From contig CAMPAP010000038.1 of assembly GCA_946631935.1 (NCBI GenBank), positions 1 through 12,061 on the forward strand: a stretch of DNA of 12,061 nucleotides, read 5' to 3'. The DNA is from an uncultured Lachnospiraceae bacterium (GTDB lineage: Bacteria; Bacillota; Clostridia; Lachnospirales; Lachnospiraceae). This document shows positions 1-5,887 of this stretch, piece after piece. The number at the start of each line of letters is the position of its first letter. Positions within the stretch are counted from its first letter, which is position 1. A model generated the notes under the pieces. It ran no database searches. It was not told the DNA's origin and was given only the letters and a program-made list of their open reading frames with translations. The translations under genes and the position numbers were made by a program.

Positions 1-1129
1 CCGCGGCGACGGTCTTGCCATCCGGATTCATCTTCATGTAGAAGGCCTTGATCTCCTTCGGATAATCGGTGACGAAGACGGGCTTCTTGAAGATCTCTTC
101 CGTCAGATAGCGCTCATGCTCGGTCTGCAGATCGCAGCCCCAGTACGGCTTGTAATCGAGCTCCTTGCCGCTCGCGGAGAGCAGACGGACCGCCTCGGTG
201 TAGGTGCAGCGGGCGAATTCGTTGCTGACGATCGAATCCAGACGGTCAAGCAGCGTCTTATCGACAAACTGGTTGAAGAAAGCAAGCTCCTCGGGAGCAT
301 TCTCCAGCAGGTAATTCACGATATATTTGATCATGGCCTCGGCAAGGTCCATATCGTCGGCCAGATCGGCGAAAGCGATCTCGGGCTCGATCATCCAGAA
401 CTCCGCGGCATGACGTGTAGTATTTGAATTCTCTGCACGGAATGTGGGTCCGAAGGTATATACTTTCTTGAAGGCAAAAGCATATGTTTCAACGTCAAGC
501 TGTCCCGAAACGGTAAGATTGGTGGGCTTTCCGAAGAAATCCTTTGAGTAATCCACGGATCCGTCCTCGTTTTTGGGGATATCCCCTATGTTCATGGTTG
601 TAACCTGGAACATCTCACCTGCACCCTCGCAGTCGCTGCCTGTGATGATGGGAGTATGGACATATACAAAACCTCTCTCCATGAAGAAGTTATGGATGGC
701 AAAAGCTATAATGCTCCTTACCCTGAATACGGCCTGGAAGGTATTGGTGCGGGCTCTTAAATGAGTCATTGTACGGAGATACTCAAGAGTGTGACGCTTT
801 TTCTGAAGAGGATAATCGGAAGGAGCAAGTCCCTCTACGGTAACCTCCTTAGCCTGCATCTCAAAGGGCTGCTTGGCATCGGGAGTTGCAACGATCTCGC
901 CCTTTGCGATAACGGCACAGCCCACGCCAAGATGTGCGATCTCGTCAAAATTGGGAAGAGCATCCCCATAAACTATCTGAAGGGTTCTGAAATCCGTTCC
1001 GTCGCTTAATGTCAGGAAACCGAAGCTCTTGGAATCCCTGTTTGAACGGAGCCACCCTCCTACGGTAACTTCCTTTCCGTAAAATACTTCACTGTCTTTA
1101 TAAAGTTCTCTGAGTTCTGTAAGTTTCAT
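1..1129 (-). CDS. asnS: Asparaginyl-tRNA synthetase, 3' end cut by window edge
   Basis: Class II aminoacyl-tRNA synthetase that charges tRNA-Asn with asparagine in the cytoplasm. I translated it from the sequence: 376 residues are present and the frame is still open at base 1. Residues about 17-100 form the OB-fold anticodon-binding domain (VTVGGWLRSNRDSKSFGFL). The catalytic core follows, with FMERGFVYVHTPIITGSDCEGAGE around 148-172 and motif 2 FRAENSNTTRHAAEFW at 230-245. The end FVTDYPKEIKAFYMKMNPDG is typical of AsnRS. The family is about 460 residues, so roughly the last 90, including motif 3, are missing. The ATG at 1129 is preceded by GGAGAGGTGATCTT. The gene lies 47 nt downstream of the foldase lipoprotein gene with no terminator between, so co-transcription is possible. 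Odd: the codons for residues from about 237 onward are GC-rich (third positions about 78% G/C by hand count), unlike the first 236. Confidence 0.96.
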   Translation of the reverse strand, partial: MKLTELRELYKDSEVFYGKEVTVGGWLRSNRDSKSFGFLTLSDGTDFRTLQIVYGDALPNFDEIAHLGVGCAVIAKGEIVATPDAKQPFEMQAKEVTVEGLAPSDYPLQKKRHTLEYLRTMTHLRARTNTFQAVFRVRSIIAFAIHNFFMERGFVYVHTPIITGSDCEGAGEMFQVTTMNIGDIPKNEDGSVDYSKDFFGKPTNLTVSGQLDVETYAFAFKKVYTFGPTFRAENSNTTRHAAEFWMIEPEIAFADLADDMDLAEAMIKYIVNYLLENAPEELAFFNQFVDKTLLDRLDSIVSNEFARCTYTEAVRLLSASGKELDYKPYWGCDLQTEHERYLTEEIFKKPVFVTDYPKEIKAFYMKMNPDGKTVAA

Positions 1130-1176
1130 AAGATCACCTCTCCGTTCGTTTATCGGTCCTTTTTAATATACTCCTG

Positions 1177-2322
1177 TTATTTTTTCATATAATGGTCCGA
1201 CAGCATTTCAAGCACATCCTGCTCCATGAAAAATACCCTGTATTCTTCTCTTGAAAGCTGTGCGTACATTTCCTCATCAGGCATCTGGCTTTCTTCTTTA
1301 TATTTTGTAAGCCTTGCGTCAAGATCTTCATCCGACAAAAGAAGTCCCTTTTCTTCGGCTATCACAAAAAGGGCCGCATCATTGAGAAGCTGCGTTCTGC
1401 TGTACTGGGCCACATAATCGTCCATGGTCATTCCGTAATACGACAGAAGCGTCTCGGCATCCACGTTATAATAAGCTGCAGCATTATTAACGGATCTCAT
1501 TACAAGTTTGTCATATGAATCCATCAGTTCCTGAGGAAAAGCCTGTTTCTGGGTAATGACCGTAGAAAGCTGTTCAGCGATCTGGTTCTCAAGGTCAGTT
1601 TTGTCAGCATCAGCCGCCTGCTTGATAAGTTCCGTACGGCACATATCCCTGATGTCATCCTCACATCGTATGGGCTCCTGACCTTCTTCAAGATTTTTAT
1701 TGGCTGCCGCTATGATGGAATCTGTGGTGATGATACCGTTGACCTTGCAGGTAAATACAACCGACTGTCCCGCCAGCTCCTCACTGTGATATTCTGTGGG
1801 GAAGGTAAGATCAAGGTCAACCTCTTCACCGGGCATCACCCCGACAAGTCCTTCCTCAAATCCGGGTATGAAGGTTCCCGAACCTATCTCAAGGATTGCT
1901 CCCTGCTGGGTACCGCCGTCAAAAGCCACTCCGTCTTTTTTTCCGCAATAATCAAGATTGATGATGTCTCCGTTTACCACCGCTCTTGATGTCTCAAAAT
2001 CCGAAGCTTCCACCGCCGAAGCGTAATCATTGAAAAAGCTGCTGTAGGCATAGTCGATATATTCGTCATCTATTTCGGTTTCCTGATAGATAACGTTAAG
2101 ATTCAGGTAATCCCCGACCTCTACATACTCCTTCATATCATAGTCAAATACCGTCACGGAATCCCCGGTGGCTGCGGGATCTGCTACTGCAGCGCTTGCT
2201 TCTGAAGCCGCAGTAACATCTGAAGAGTCTGTAAAAACCTGCGCCGCCTGCTTCCCGCATCCAGCAAGAACAGCAGCTGAAACTACTGCAGGTATCACGA
2301 TCTTAAGATTCATTTTTTTCAT
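1177..2322 (-). CDS. Trigger-factor-like FKBP-type PPIase lipoprotein
   Basis: Predicted extracytoplasmic peptidyl-prolyl isomerase and chaperone anchored to the outer face of the membrane. The 381-aa product starts MKKMNLKIVIP and has a lipobox LAGC with Cys22. A Ser/Ala/Asp-rich linker follows (about 23-60). Residues about 114-197 match the FKBP domain of trigger factor: NGDIINLDYCGKKDGVAFDG, then LEIGSGTFIPGFEEGLVG and the FPTEYHSEELAG stretch. The rest (about 200-381) is helical and charged and resembles the trigger factor C-terminal chaperone arms; the N-terminal ribosome-binding domain is replaced by the lipoprotein signal. I chose the ATG at 2322: an in-frame extension to 2415 would precede the signal peptide and run through the promoter. 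The ribosome site is weak (AAAGAGAAAAAATT). The role is by analogy with PrsA-type foldases; clients are unknown. It is divergent from the 2458 gene and upstream of asnS. Confidence 0.88.
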   Translation of the reverse strand: MKKMNLKIVIPAVVSAAVLAGCGKQAAQVFTDSSDVTAASEASAAVADPAATGDSVTVFDYDMKEYVEVGDYLNLNVIYQETEIDDEYIDYAYSSFFNDYASAVEASDFETSRAVVNGDIINLDYCGKKDGVAFDGGTQQGAILEIGSGTFIPGFEEGLVGVMPGEEVDLDLTFPTEYHSEELAGQSVVFTCKVNGIITTDSIIAAANKNLEEGQEPIRCEDDIRDMCRTELIKQAADADKTDLENQIAEQLSTVITQKQAFPQELMDSYDKLVMRSVNNAAAYYNVDAETLLSYYGMTMDDYVAQYSRTQLLNDAALFVIAEEKGLLLSDEDLDARLTKYKEESQMPDEEMYAQLSREEYRVFFMEQDVLEMLSDHYMKK

Positions 2323-2362
2323 AATTTTTTCTCTTTCATTAATATTATGCGTATCAAACGAC

Positions 2363-2391
2363 ATTTTACCACCAGAAAAGGCTGCGTACAA
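2363..2391 (-). promoter_or_regulatory. Sigma-A-type promoter of the foldase lipoprotein gene
   Basis: On the minus strand TTGTAC (2391-2386) is followed after exactly 17 nt by TAAAAT (2368-2363). Initiation would fall near 2356, about 35 nt before the ATG at 2322. It sits back to back with the promoter of the divergent gene, with 8 nt between the two -35 boxes. Confidence 0.6.
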
Positions 2392-2399
2392 ACAAAATA

Positions 2400-2428
2400 T
2401 TGATAATAAGGCCATATTTTGCTACAAT
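2400..2428 (+). promoter_or_regulatory. Sigma-A-type promoter of the small membrane protein gene
   Basis: TTGATA at 2400-2405 and TACAAT at 2423-2428 are separated by 17 nt, each one mismatch from consensus. Transcription would begin near 2435, and a GGAGG ribosome site follows shortly before the ATG at 2458. Confidence 0.72.
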
Positions 2429-2457
2429 GCATTTTTGAAAGAGTTCGGAGGTAGAAC

Positions 2458-2931
2458 ATGGGTAAAGGTGCAATCATCGCCATAATAATACTTGTTATAA
2501 TGATCGCCGCTCTGGTGGTCCTGTATTTTATCGGAAAGAAAATGCAGAAGAGACAGGAAGAAAGCAATGCCGCAATGCAGGCAAACAAGCAATATGTCTC
2601 GATGCTGATCATAGATAAAAAACGTATGAAGCTGCGGGATGCAGGGCTTCCCCAGATAGTATTGGACCAGACGCCAAAAGCACTGCGGGGTTCCAAGCTT
2701 CCTGTTATCAAAGCAAAGATAGGTCCTCAGATAATGACACTCATCTGCGATGAGAAGATATTTGAAGACGTTCCCGTAAAAAAAGAAGTCAAGGCAGCGG
2801 TCAGTGGCATCTATGTGCTTGAAGTAAAGGGACTTCACGGTAAAAAAGAAACCGAAAAGCCCAAAAAGAAAGGCCTCAAGGGCTGGGTCGACAAGCTTCA
2901 GGAAAAAGCCGGAGCAAAGCCCATCAAATAA
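2458..2931 (+). CDS. Small single-pass membrane protein of unknown function
   Basis: I do not recognise this 157-aa protein. It starts MGKG and residues about 5-25 form one strongly hydrophobic segment (AIIAIIILVIMIAALVVLYF), followed by positive charges (GKKMQKRQ), which suggests that the N-terminus is outside and the body cytoplasmic. Residues about 45-125 look like a small beta-rich domain (VSMLIIDKKRMKL, then LPVIKAKIGPQIMTLICDEK and SGIYVLEVKG). The tail is very lysine-rich (GKKETEKPKKKGLKG) and could bind nucleic acid or acidic lipid; that is speculation. The general layout recalls YajC-like small membrane proteins, but I see no diagnostic motif. It is a real gene: it has a good promoter, a GGAGG site 7 nt before the ATG, and a terminator right after the stop, so it is probably monocistronic. 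It is the only plus-strand gene here, divergent from the foldase. Confidence 0.8.
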   Translation: MGKGAIIAIIILVIMIAALVVLYFIGKKMQKRQEESNAAMQANKQYVSMLIIDKKRMKLRDAGLPQIVLDQTPKALRGSKLPVIKAKIGPQIMTLICDEKIFEDVPVKKEVKAAVSGIYVLEVKGLHGKKETEKPKKKGLKGWVDKLQEKAGAKPIK

Positions 2932-2944
2932 TTTCAAACATGCA

Positions 2945-2984
2945 AATATCTCCGCAGTGCGGGGGTATTATTTTGCTCCTTTTT
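2945..2984 (+). terminator. Rho-independent terminator of the small membrane protein gene
   Basis: An 11-bp stem (2945-2955 with 2959-2969, two G-U pairs) closes a 3-nt AGT loop, has a GC-rich core CTCCGC/GCGGGG, and is followed by ATTTT and a second T run at 2980-2984. It begins 14 nt after the stop codon at 2931. It may also slow transcripts from the convergent GntR gene, for which I see no separate terminator. Confidence 0.75.
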
Positions 2985-3042
2985 GTGTACCGTTCAGGTA
3001 TTTGGGGCTTTTGGGGCGTCGTTTTGCTGTTTGCGTATTGCT

Positions 3043-3747
3043 TTATTTACGCCTTCCGTAAAGCGCGTTCATGGTTTCCTCTTCCCTGTCCATGCGGATC
3101 TGGCGGATTATGGATCTGCGCTGATTGTCTATATGCTCGGAAGCTGCCTTTGTAGCTGCCTCCGCATCTCTTTTTTCTATGGCCTTAACAATATTTCTGT
3201 GCTCTTTGATCAGATTTTCATGTCCGGGAGATCCCTTGATATATTCATATCTGTAGCGGTACATCGGAAGCGAAAGTGAGTCCTCAAGTGAGGTCAGCCT
3301 GTCATTTCCCGTGGCACCTATTATCACATTGTGAAAATCAATATCAGCCTGGGCTATTATGCGGTTATCATTTGTGGCAACCGCCTTTTCAAATGCATCC
3401 CTGGCATCCTTAAGATCACGTATCCCTTCGGCTGTTATCCTTTCGCACGCAAGCTGAACGCACAGAGCATCCAGCGCCTTTCTGACCTCAAGAACATCCG
3501 ACATGTTCTTCTCGGTGATCTGGGCCACCATAGCGCCCTTCCTGGGGATCATGGTGACAAGCCCTTCAAGTTCAAGCATCCTGATAGCTTCCCTTATGGG
3601 TGTGCGGCTGACACCAAGCTTGTCTCCGAGATGAACCTCCATCAGTCTCTCTCCCGGGGGATACTCCCCTGTCAAAATAGCCTGTCTTAATTTGTTATAA
3701 ACCGAATCCCTTAAAGGGAGAAAATCATCATCCTGGGGTTTTGCCAT
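3043..3747 (-). CDS. GntR-family transcriptional regulator, FCD (FadR-type) domain
   Basis: Cytoplasmic DNA-binding regulator of 234 aa, the normal length for the FadR subfamily. Residues about 12-78 form the GntR winged helix (VYNKLRQAILTGEYPPGERL, LGVSRTPIREAIRMLELEGL, then the wing IPRKGAMVA). Residues about 83-215 form the all-helical FCD effector domain. The usual metal-binding set is visible as Asp135, His139, His183 and His205, so a metal-dependent organic-acid or sugar-acid ligand is plausible from family knowledge; the actual ligand cannot be told. The ATG at 3747 is preceded by AAAGGACTAGT. It lies downstream of ispE on the same strand but is separated from it by a strong hairpin terminator, so it is likely transcribed alone. 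Its targets are not evident: no catabolic operon is adjacent, and self-regulation is possible through the TGTATACA site upstream. Confidence 0.93.
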   Translation of the reverse strand: MAKPQDDDFLPLRDSVYNKLRQAILTGEYPPGERLMEVHLGDKLGVSRTPIREAIRMLELEGLVTMIPRKGAMVAQITEKNMSDVLEVRKALDALCVQLACERITAEGIRDLKDARDAFEKAVATNDNRIIAQADIDFHNVIIGATGNDRLTSLEDSLSLPMYRYRYEYIKGSPGHENLIKEHRNIVKAIEKRDAEAATKAASEHIDNQRRSIIRQIRMDREEETMNALYGRRK

Positions 3748-3820
3748 ACTAGTCCTTTCGAATCGGTCATTACCGCTTATTCTGTTATTTCAGTATTGCT
3801 GCTGCTTAAGGTTTTTGTAT

Positions 3821-3837
3821 TTTTGTGTATACAAAAC
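3821..3837. promoter_or_regulatory. Candidate operator for the GntR regulator
   Basis: The palindrome TGTATACA (3826-3833) is set in an AT-rich context about 80 nt upstream of the regulator's start. Sites of GntR/FCD proteins are often short palindromes with a GTATAC-like core, so autoregulation is a reasonable guess. Only one copy is present and no clear promoter hexamers could be paired with it. Confidence 0.28.
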
Positions 3838-3838
3838 A

Positions 3839-3872
3839 AAAAAGATTGTACTGATTTTAGTACAATCTTTTT
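3839..3872 (-). terminator. Perfect 14-bp hairpin, likely ispE terminator
   Basis: Arms 3839-3852 and 3859-3872 are perfect inverted repeats of 14 bp around a 6-nt loop. Read on the minus strand the stem ends in TTTTT followed by TGTTTTG, which fits intrinsic termination of ispE transcripts before the GntR gene. The stem is AT-rich with flanking A and T runs, so it could work in either direction. It could also be a regulator binding site, since TTGTACT-N6-AGTACAA is a good dyad. Confidence 0.65.
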
Positions 3873-3893
3873 ATTTATGTCAAGAGCCCGCCT

Positions 3894-3977
3894 CCGGAGT
3901 ACATCCCCGGTATTGCCCGGGTGCATCCCGGGTATTACTGTGTGAAGATCCGGGAAAAACACCGGAAATGATCCCGG
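3894..3977. repeat. Cluster of seven CCGG sites with near-helical spacing
   Basis: This GC-rich island follows the ispE stop codon inside an otherwise AT-rich gap. CCGG occurs at 3894, 3907, 3917, 3928, 3950, 3962 and 3974, that is at steps of 13, 10, 11, 22, 12 and 12 nt. Part of it is a degenerate 22-nt tandem duplication (3899-3920 and 3921-3942, 16 of 22 matches). CCCGGG at 3916-3921 and 3927-3932 could pair around a 5-nt loop. It would form the 3' untranslated part of the ispE transcript ahead of the terminator. No coding function is apparent. Confidence 0.55.
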
Positions 3978-3991
3978 AATAAATAAATGCA

Positions 3992-4864
3992 TCAGTATAC
4001 AGGGTTTATCAGATGTGTCACAAAAGTTTCTTCCGGATTGCAGATGCCTGTATTTCTCACCTCGGATAACGCTTTTTCTGCTTTTTCCTCCGTATCAAAA
4101 AAAGCAAATACCGTGGGCCCGCTGCCTGTCATAAGTGTTCCTTCGCACCCGCTTTTCTCAAAGATCTTCTTTATGTCATCAACCTCAGGGCAAAGAGGGA
4201 TAGTGACATATTCAAGGATATTTCCCAGATATCTTATAAAGTCCTTCCCGGGGCGGTTTCCCATTGCTTCAAGCATTGCATCCACATGGGGATGGCTTAC
4301 ATTTTCAAAGATCTCGTCAAGAGATTTGTAAATATTGCCGGTGGATACACCGCGCTTTGGCTTTGCCACGGCAAGACATAGCGGGGGAAGGTCTCGTAAT
4401 CCGGTGAGTTTTTCACCAATTCCCTCGGCAAGAACGGTCCCGCCTTCAACGCAGTAAGGAACGTCCGCTCCTATCTTAACCCCCATGTTCCTGAGTTCGT
4501 TAACAGAAAGACCGCATTCAAAAAGCCTGTTCACTCCCCTTAAGGTTGCAGCTGCATCCGAGCTTCCGCCCGCCATGCCTGCCGCAATGGGTATATGCTT
4601 ATCAAGAGTGATCTTTACACCCTCTGTCACATGGCATTTTTCCATTACGGCAGATGCCGCTTTAAAGATAAGATTATCCTTATCTATGGGAAGCGGGCTT
4701 CCGCCCACATCAATGGTAATTCCATCCGCGGACTTTTCAAATGTAAGTTCATCGAAGATATCAACAGTCTGCATTATCATCCTTACATCATGATATCCGT
4801 CCGGTCTTTTCCCTGTCACATCAAGACTTAGATTTATCTTTGCATATGCTTTTTCTGTTATCAT
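3992..4864 (-). CDS. ispE: 4-diphosphocytidyl-2-C-methyl-D-erythritol kinase
   Basis: GHMP-family kinase that phosphorylates the 2-hydroxyl of CDP-methylerythritol with ATP, an essential step of the non-mevalonate (MEP) isoprenoid pathway in the cytoplasm. The product has 290 aa, normal for IspE. It starts MITEKAYAKINLSLDV with Lys9 at the conserved active-site lysine. The ATP-binding GHMP motif PIAAGMAGGSSDAAATL lies at 92-108, GADVPY with the likely catalytic Asp134 follows, and the C-terminal glycine motif TGSGPTVFAFF is present. The ATG at 4864 is chosen because the family starts there and AGAGGAAGGC precedes it; the in-frame ATG at 4909 would add 15 residues (MISYKGRRGDKEEEG) not seen in the family and overlaps the probable -10 box. 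It is probably transcribed alone, between terminators at 5029-5064 and 3839-3872. Confidence 0.96.
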   Translation of the reverse strand: MITEKAYAKINLSLDVTGKRPDGYHDVRMIMQTVDIFDELTFEKSADGITIDVGGSPLPIDKDNLIFKAASAVMEKCHVTEGVKITLDKHIPIAAGMAGGSSDAAATLRGVNRLFECGLSVNELRNMGVKIGADVPYCVEGGTVLAEGIGEKLTGLRDLPPLCLAVAKPKRGVSTGNIYKSLDEIFENVSHPHVDAMLEAMGNRPGKDFIRYLGNILEYVTIPLCPEVDDIKKIFEKSGCEGTLMTGSGPTVFAFFDTEEKAEKALSEVRNTGICNPEETFVTHLINPVY

Positions 4865-4899
4865 GCCTTCCTCTTCTTTATCTCCCCTCCGTCCTTTGT

Positions 4900-4908
4900 A
4901 TGATATCA
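4900..4908 (-). promoter_or_regulatory. Possible extended -10 promoter of ispE
   Basis: The minus strand reads TGATATCAT, that is a TG one base before the hexamer TATCAT (4905-4900). No good -35 box lies 17 nt upstream, which an extended -10 can tolerate. Transcription would begin near 4893, giving a leader of about 30 nt that carries GGAGGGGAG and the AGAGGAAGG ribosome site. Confidence 0.4.
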
Positions 4909-5028
4909 CATTTGGAGTTTTTTTCTATGATCATTCTGTGTTAGCAAGGCTCTTTATGTGTCATCATCTGTCTGCTTCTACCGTGCCATTTGGATCTGTC
5001 TCAGGCCAAAAAAGATACTGTTTGAAAC

Positions 5029-5064
5029 AAAAAAGAGCTGCCACACAGTTTGTGCAACAGCTCT
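5029..5064 (-). terminator. Strong terminator after the 202-aa protein gene
   Basis: A 14-bp stem (5034-5047 with 5051-5064, the outer seven pairs perfect and three G-U pairs inside) with a 3-nt loop is followed on the minus strand by TTTTTT. It begins 18 nt after the stop codon at 5083 and separates this gene from ispE. Confidence 0.85.
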
Positions 5065-5082
5065 ATGTATGCATGGATGATC

Positions 5083-5691
5083 TTACCTGTTCAGATATTC
5101 TGAAGGATCTGTTTCGCCGCTTCTTATTTTTTCAAATTTATCAAGTACGGCATCATACGTCTTTCCGGAGATTTCGGGAAGTTCTCCTCCCCATGTTTCT
5201 TCAGCCTGCCTGTAACCCTCTTTAAATGCATTGATCATACTGTCTAATTTGTCCGGATCTCCGCCGGTAAGGGCCATTGCAAACTGAACTATACGATCAC
5301 TGGTCTTTTCCACACCCCAATATCCGTCTTCGGCAATATCGGCCTGTGCCTGTGCCTTGGTCTCGGGATCCACCTCATAATCGCCACTCTTAAGGAATGA
5401 CCATACATCCGTAGCTTCTCCGTATTTTGTTGCCTGTTGTCCCAGGAGCTTTTCTACGAGATTTCTGAGGCTTTCCGTCCTTGCATCGGCTTCTGCCTTA
5501 AGCTTTTCGACCATATCCGTATTGGAGGTATAGGTTTTGGTGCTTTCAGCGGCTTCTTTTGAAGGTTCATAAACCGCTGCTGCCTCTTCACTTGTTTTGG
5601 TGGTATCATCGGCAGGTTTTGCCTTTGTCTGGGAAGTGTATGCCGAATACGCACTTAACGCCTGAGAGGATGTAACTCCGTTTACATTCAT
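5083..5691 (-). CDS. Uncharacterised 202-aa protein with EDGYWGV domain
   Basis: I cannot assign a function. The protein is soluble and acidic with no signal peptide. Residues 1-60 (MNVNGVTSSQALSAYSAYTS onward) are rich in Ser, Thr, Ala and Lys and probably disordered. Residues about 58-90 look like a charged helix. Residues about 108-195 form a compact domain with the signature EDGYWGVEKTSDR (121-133), then FAMALTGGDPDKLDSMINAF and an aromatic, helical tail ending in ISGKTYDAVLDKFEKI. I recall similar EDGYWGV-TS-R segments in uncharacterised proteins of diverse, often motile bacteria, but cannot name the family. The ATG at 5691 is chosen because AAAGGAGAGAATAC precedes it; the longer frame to 5754 runs through a leader hairpin. 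It has its own terminator and a sigma-28-like promoter, so a link to motility is a hypothesis. Confidence 0.82.
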   Translation of the reverse strand: MNVNGVTSSQALSAYSAYTSQTKAKPADDTTKTSEEAAAVYEPSKEAAESTKTYTSNTDMVEKLKAEADARTESLRNLVEKLLGQQATKYGEATDVWSFLKSGDYEVDPETKAQAQADIAEDGYWGVEKTSDRIVQFAMALTGGDPDKLDSMINAFKEGYRQAEETWGGELPEISGKTYDAVLDKFEKIRSGETDPSEYLNR

Positions 5692-5714
5692 GTATTCTCT
5701 CCTTTCGCTTTTAT

Positions 5715-5746
5715 GGCAATCGCGATATGCGCGGTCGCTGATTGCC
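5715..5746 (-). promoter_or_regulatory. Leader hairpin just upstream of the 202-aa gene
   Basis: Bases 5715-5725 pair with 5735-5746 in 11 pairs with a single bulged base (5739) and a 9-nt loop. In the minus-strand transcript the stem ends about 9 nt before the AGGAGAG ribosome site. It may stabilise the message or set translation; no riboswitch class is recognised. The rest of the 196-bp gap up to pyrD has no terminator that I can recognise. Confidence 0.5.
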
Positions 5747-5771
5747 GCGATCATCCATGATCACATTAATT

Positions 5772-5798
5772 ATATCGGTCCTTTCGATATAATAGTTA
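5772..5798 (-). promoter_or_regulatory. Sigma-28 (SigD)-like promoter candidate
   Basis: The minus strand holds TAAC (5798-5795), 15 nt, then ACCGATAT (5779-5772), close to the flagellar sigma pattern TAAA-N15-GCCGATAT (10 of 12 positions). The same stretch is a 9-bp inverted repeat (5769-5777 with 5785-5793). An alternative is a sigma-A -10 TATAAT (5774-5769), but no matching -35 lies 17 nt upstream. Confidence 0.42.
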
Positions 5799-5887
5799 AC
5801 CTTTTTACGATAAATGATCAATTCTGCATTTCACCCGTTTATCAATATAAGGCAAAATACATATCCCGACCTGTACATGCTCAGGCA

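Noticed and set aside
2323..2415. Longer N-terminus for the foldase lipoprotein
   Set aside because: It would put 31 residues before a complete signal peptide and its codons cover the promoter -10 box.
2422..2937. 171-codon minus-strand frame opposite the small membrane protein
   Set aside because: It is antisense to a gene with its own promoter, ribosome site and terminator, and its Cys/Phe-rich product looks like a shadow frame.
3777..3992. 71-codon minus-strand frame between ispE and gntR
   Set aside because: It spans the CCGG tract, the terminator hairpin and the palindrome, has no ribosome site, and its protein is of low complexity.
4865..4909. Upstream ATG for ispE
   Set aside because: It adds 15 charged residues absent from the family and lies over the likely -10; the ATG at 4864 has a good ribosome site.
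5034..5064. Inverted repeat considered as an operator or attenuator of ispE
   Set aside because: It directly follows the stop of the 202-aa gene, has a 14-bp stem, and ends in a T run, all typical of a terminator.
5692..5754. Upstream start for the 202-aa protein
   Set aside because: The extension is encoded by the leader hairpin and lacks a ribosome site, while AGGAGAG serves the ATG at 5691.
5800..5887. Terminator after pyrD
   Set aside because: Only a weak CCTG/CAGG stem and a GATAAA/TTTATC pair with a 23-nt loop are visible, with no T run in the right place.
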